Source: Methanobacteriota archaeon
GTDB taxonomy: Archaea > Thermoplasmatota > Poseidoniia > Poseidoniales > Thalassarchaeaceae
NCBI GenBank assembly: GCA_004195615.1
Contig: PSPW01000014.1
Span: 1 to 53,448 of the forward strand
Direction: 5' to 3'
DNA: 53,448 bases
The notes under the pieces were generated by a model, which was not told the DNA's origin, did no database searches, and saw nothing but the letters and a program-made list of their open reading frames with translations. Made by a program: the position numbers and the translations under genes. Positions 52,431-53,448 of the stretch are shown in pieces (position 1 is the stretch's first letter; the number at the start of each line of letters is the position of its first letter).

Positions 52431-53295
52431 GTCTGCCTCGCCACTCTCGCTCCAGGAGAGCGCTCATCTCGTATTGCGCCATCGAGAGCCAGCGGCGGTA
52501 CTCCCGAGAGTCCTCTGGGCGCCTTGAGAACGATGCCAGAGGAGGTAGGTCATCCGAGAACGAAGCCCCTAGGTCAGAATGCGAGATTCCCCACAGGACA
52601 AGTCCCTCTGCTGGTGCTCGACCCAAGTCTAGGCTCACCTCAGGACTAGTCAGGGCCGATTCAAGGTCAGAGACTGTGATCCTCCCCGAGGCGATCCCGG
52701 AGAACGAGGATGCCACCTTCCTGACTTGGTTCCAGATGAAGGACTTGGCCTTGATGGAGAATCCGACCAGCCTTCCTCTTTCGGACAGCCATGGAACGCA
52801 CTCGTCTACAGTTCGCACGGGATTAGTGCCTTCCTCCAACCTACAGAGGTTGGAGAAGTTGTTTCTCCCCTCCACCATGGAGCAAGCATCGGAGAGAACA
52901 TCGGGGTCGTTCTCGAATGGCCACTCCTCTATGACCTCGAGACGATACAGGTACCTCCGAGATTGGACGTACCTGACCTTCGAGTCCGCTGGTGCTCTGT
53001 TGACAGATATTGCCATTGCCCCTAGGGGAAGGTTGTCGTTCAGCGCCCTGATGATGGAATCCTCGCTGGTCTTCTCGGAGACCGATGTGGGCAGGTCTAT
53101 CCGCGCTAGGTTCATTCTGACGCTGACTCCGGCATCAGTTCTGCTCGACATCTCGAGGCACCCCTCCGACCACCAAGTCAGTCTACTGAGGGCCTGACGC
53201 AGAGATCCTTCGACAGTCCCGACGTCTGGCTGGATCTGGGATCCGTGGAAGGCATGGCCGTGATAGCCGATAGCGACCAGGAAACGGTCGCTCAG
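52423..53295 (-). CDS. truA: tRNA pseudouridine synthase A (TruA), with apparent CTG start
   Basis: The 290-residue protein makes pseudouridine in the anticodon stem-loop (positions 38-40). The catalytic Asp is in SSRTDAGVSV. The N-terminal strand FLVAIGYHGHAFHGSQIQPDVGTVEG is encoded upstream of the first ATG (53151), so that ATG is internal. FIWNQVRKVASSF is the usual C-terminal RNA-contact segment (FLxxxVRxMxG). In the frame between the upstream stop (TAG at 53310-53308) and this strand there is no ATG, GTG or TTG. CTG 53295, 7 bases after GGGGGG, is the best candidate; ATT 53301 and CTG 53280 are others. Confidence 0.88.
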   Translation of the reverse strand: MSDRFLVAIGYHGHAFHGSQIQPDVGTVEGSLRQALSRLTWWSEGCLEMSSRTDAGVSVRMNLARIDLPTSVSEKTSEDSIIRALNDNLPLGAMAISVNRAPADSKVRYVQSRRYLYRLEVIEEWPFENDPDVLSDACSMVEGRNNFSNLCRLEEGTNPVRTVDECVPWLSERGRLVGFSIKAKSFIWNQVRKVASSFSGIASGRITVSDLESALTSPEVSLDLGRAPAEGLVLWGISHSDLGASFSDDLPPLASFSRRPEDSREYRRWLSMAQYEMSALLEREWRGRLN

Positions 53296-53307
53296 AAGAA
53301 TGCCCCC

Positions 53308-53448
53308 CTACTCGGTCTGGAGGTACTCCAGTGCCTCCTCGGCGGAGGCGAAGCCCATGCCGAGAAGAGCGAACTCGACCGCTATGGGGAGGAACTGCTT
53401 GGCGAATCCCTCGCTCCTGTCGAAGTTCGTCTTGAAGTCGATGTTGTC
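53308..53448 (-). CDS. Unrecognised protein, C-terminal 46 residues only
   Basis: The end of an open frame runs into the window edge. It reads DFKTNFDRSEGFAKQFLP, then IAVEFALLGMGFASAEEALE, ending in YLQTE and TAG (53310-53308). It is a helical tail matching nothing I know. The truA gene follows in the same frame and direction only 12 bases after the stop, so they are probably one transcript. The rest of the gene lies outside. Confidence 0.6.
   Translation of the reverse strand, partial: DNIDFKTNFDRSEGFAKQFLPIAVEFALLGMGFASAEEALEYLQTE

Overview
The window looks like a chromosomal segment of a planktonic Euryarchaeote, most probably Marine Group II (Candidatus Poseidoniia) or a close Thermoplasmata relative. 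This is an inference from gene content. Archaeal informational genes are present: Orc1/Cdc6, aIF2-gamma, ribosomal proteins S6e and L10e, NMD3, Dph2, CTP-dependent riboflavin kinase and a DUF357 protein. They sit beside bacterial-type DNA gyrase (gyrB-gyrA) and very large secreted subtilisin- and PKD-type proteins anchored by a C-terminal membrane helix, a combination described for this group. Genes are tightly packed, often with 4-base ATGA overlaps or gaps under 15 bases. No gene-free stretch exceeds 300 bases, and I saw no insertion sequence, prophage or CRISPR array.

Layout. 1-2340: end of an M23-type peptidase-like gene, then a phosphoglucose/phosphomannose isomerase and NMD3. 2536-5821: cytochrome c maturation (CcmC and a CcmA-CcmB fusion) divergent from a rhomboid protease. 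5890-11986: a 1654-residue membrane-anchored subtilisin, Maf and a NifU-domain protein. 12071-15364: the SufC-SufB-SufD iron-sulfur operon. 15384-19405: two tiny Cys-rich ORFs, a DUF2085 membrane protein, a thymidylate kinase with a long C-terminal extension, a membrane protein with a carboxypeptidase-regulatory-like domain, and a glutaminyl cyclotransferase. 19482-25111: a PKD-domain surface protein with a degenerate metalloprotease motif, a secreted partner and 3-dehydroquinate dehydratase. 25307-30004: gyrB, gyrA and tRNA-Ser(GCU). 30023-35392: a DUF4105 protein, EPSP synthase, a DMT transporter, L10e, a phosphoribosyltransferase and Dph2. 35464-38298: a block of poorly known genes, three of which share a TPR-like module. 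38401-43901: Orc1/Cdc6, S6e, aIF2-gamma, a PIN protein, DUF357 and an AAA ATPase with a winged helix. 44169-53448: class II HMG-CoA reductase, an MFS transporter, an apparently circularly permuted glycerophosphodiesterase, citrate synthase, a Kbl-like enzyme, a PqqB-like protein, riboflavin kinase, TruA and the end of an unrecognised gene.

The most interesting points are: (1) an array of TTAACG repeats with mostly 11-12 bp spacing between the AAA/winged-helix gene and HMG-CoA reductase; (2) a glycerophosphodiester phosphodiesterase whose normally N-terminal HRGA motif lies at the extreme C-terminus, a simple circular permutation; (3) perfect palindromes placed between TATA-like boxes and start codons of the subtilisin, gyrB and L10e genes; (4) a three-gene cluster sharing a TPR-like module, one member carrying a tandemly duplicated 54-residue domain; (5) apparent CTG start codons for aIF2-gamma and TruA. 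No wholly new multi-gene system can be proven from sequence alone; the 35.8-38.3 kb cluster and the repeat array are the best candidates.
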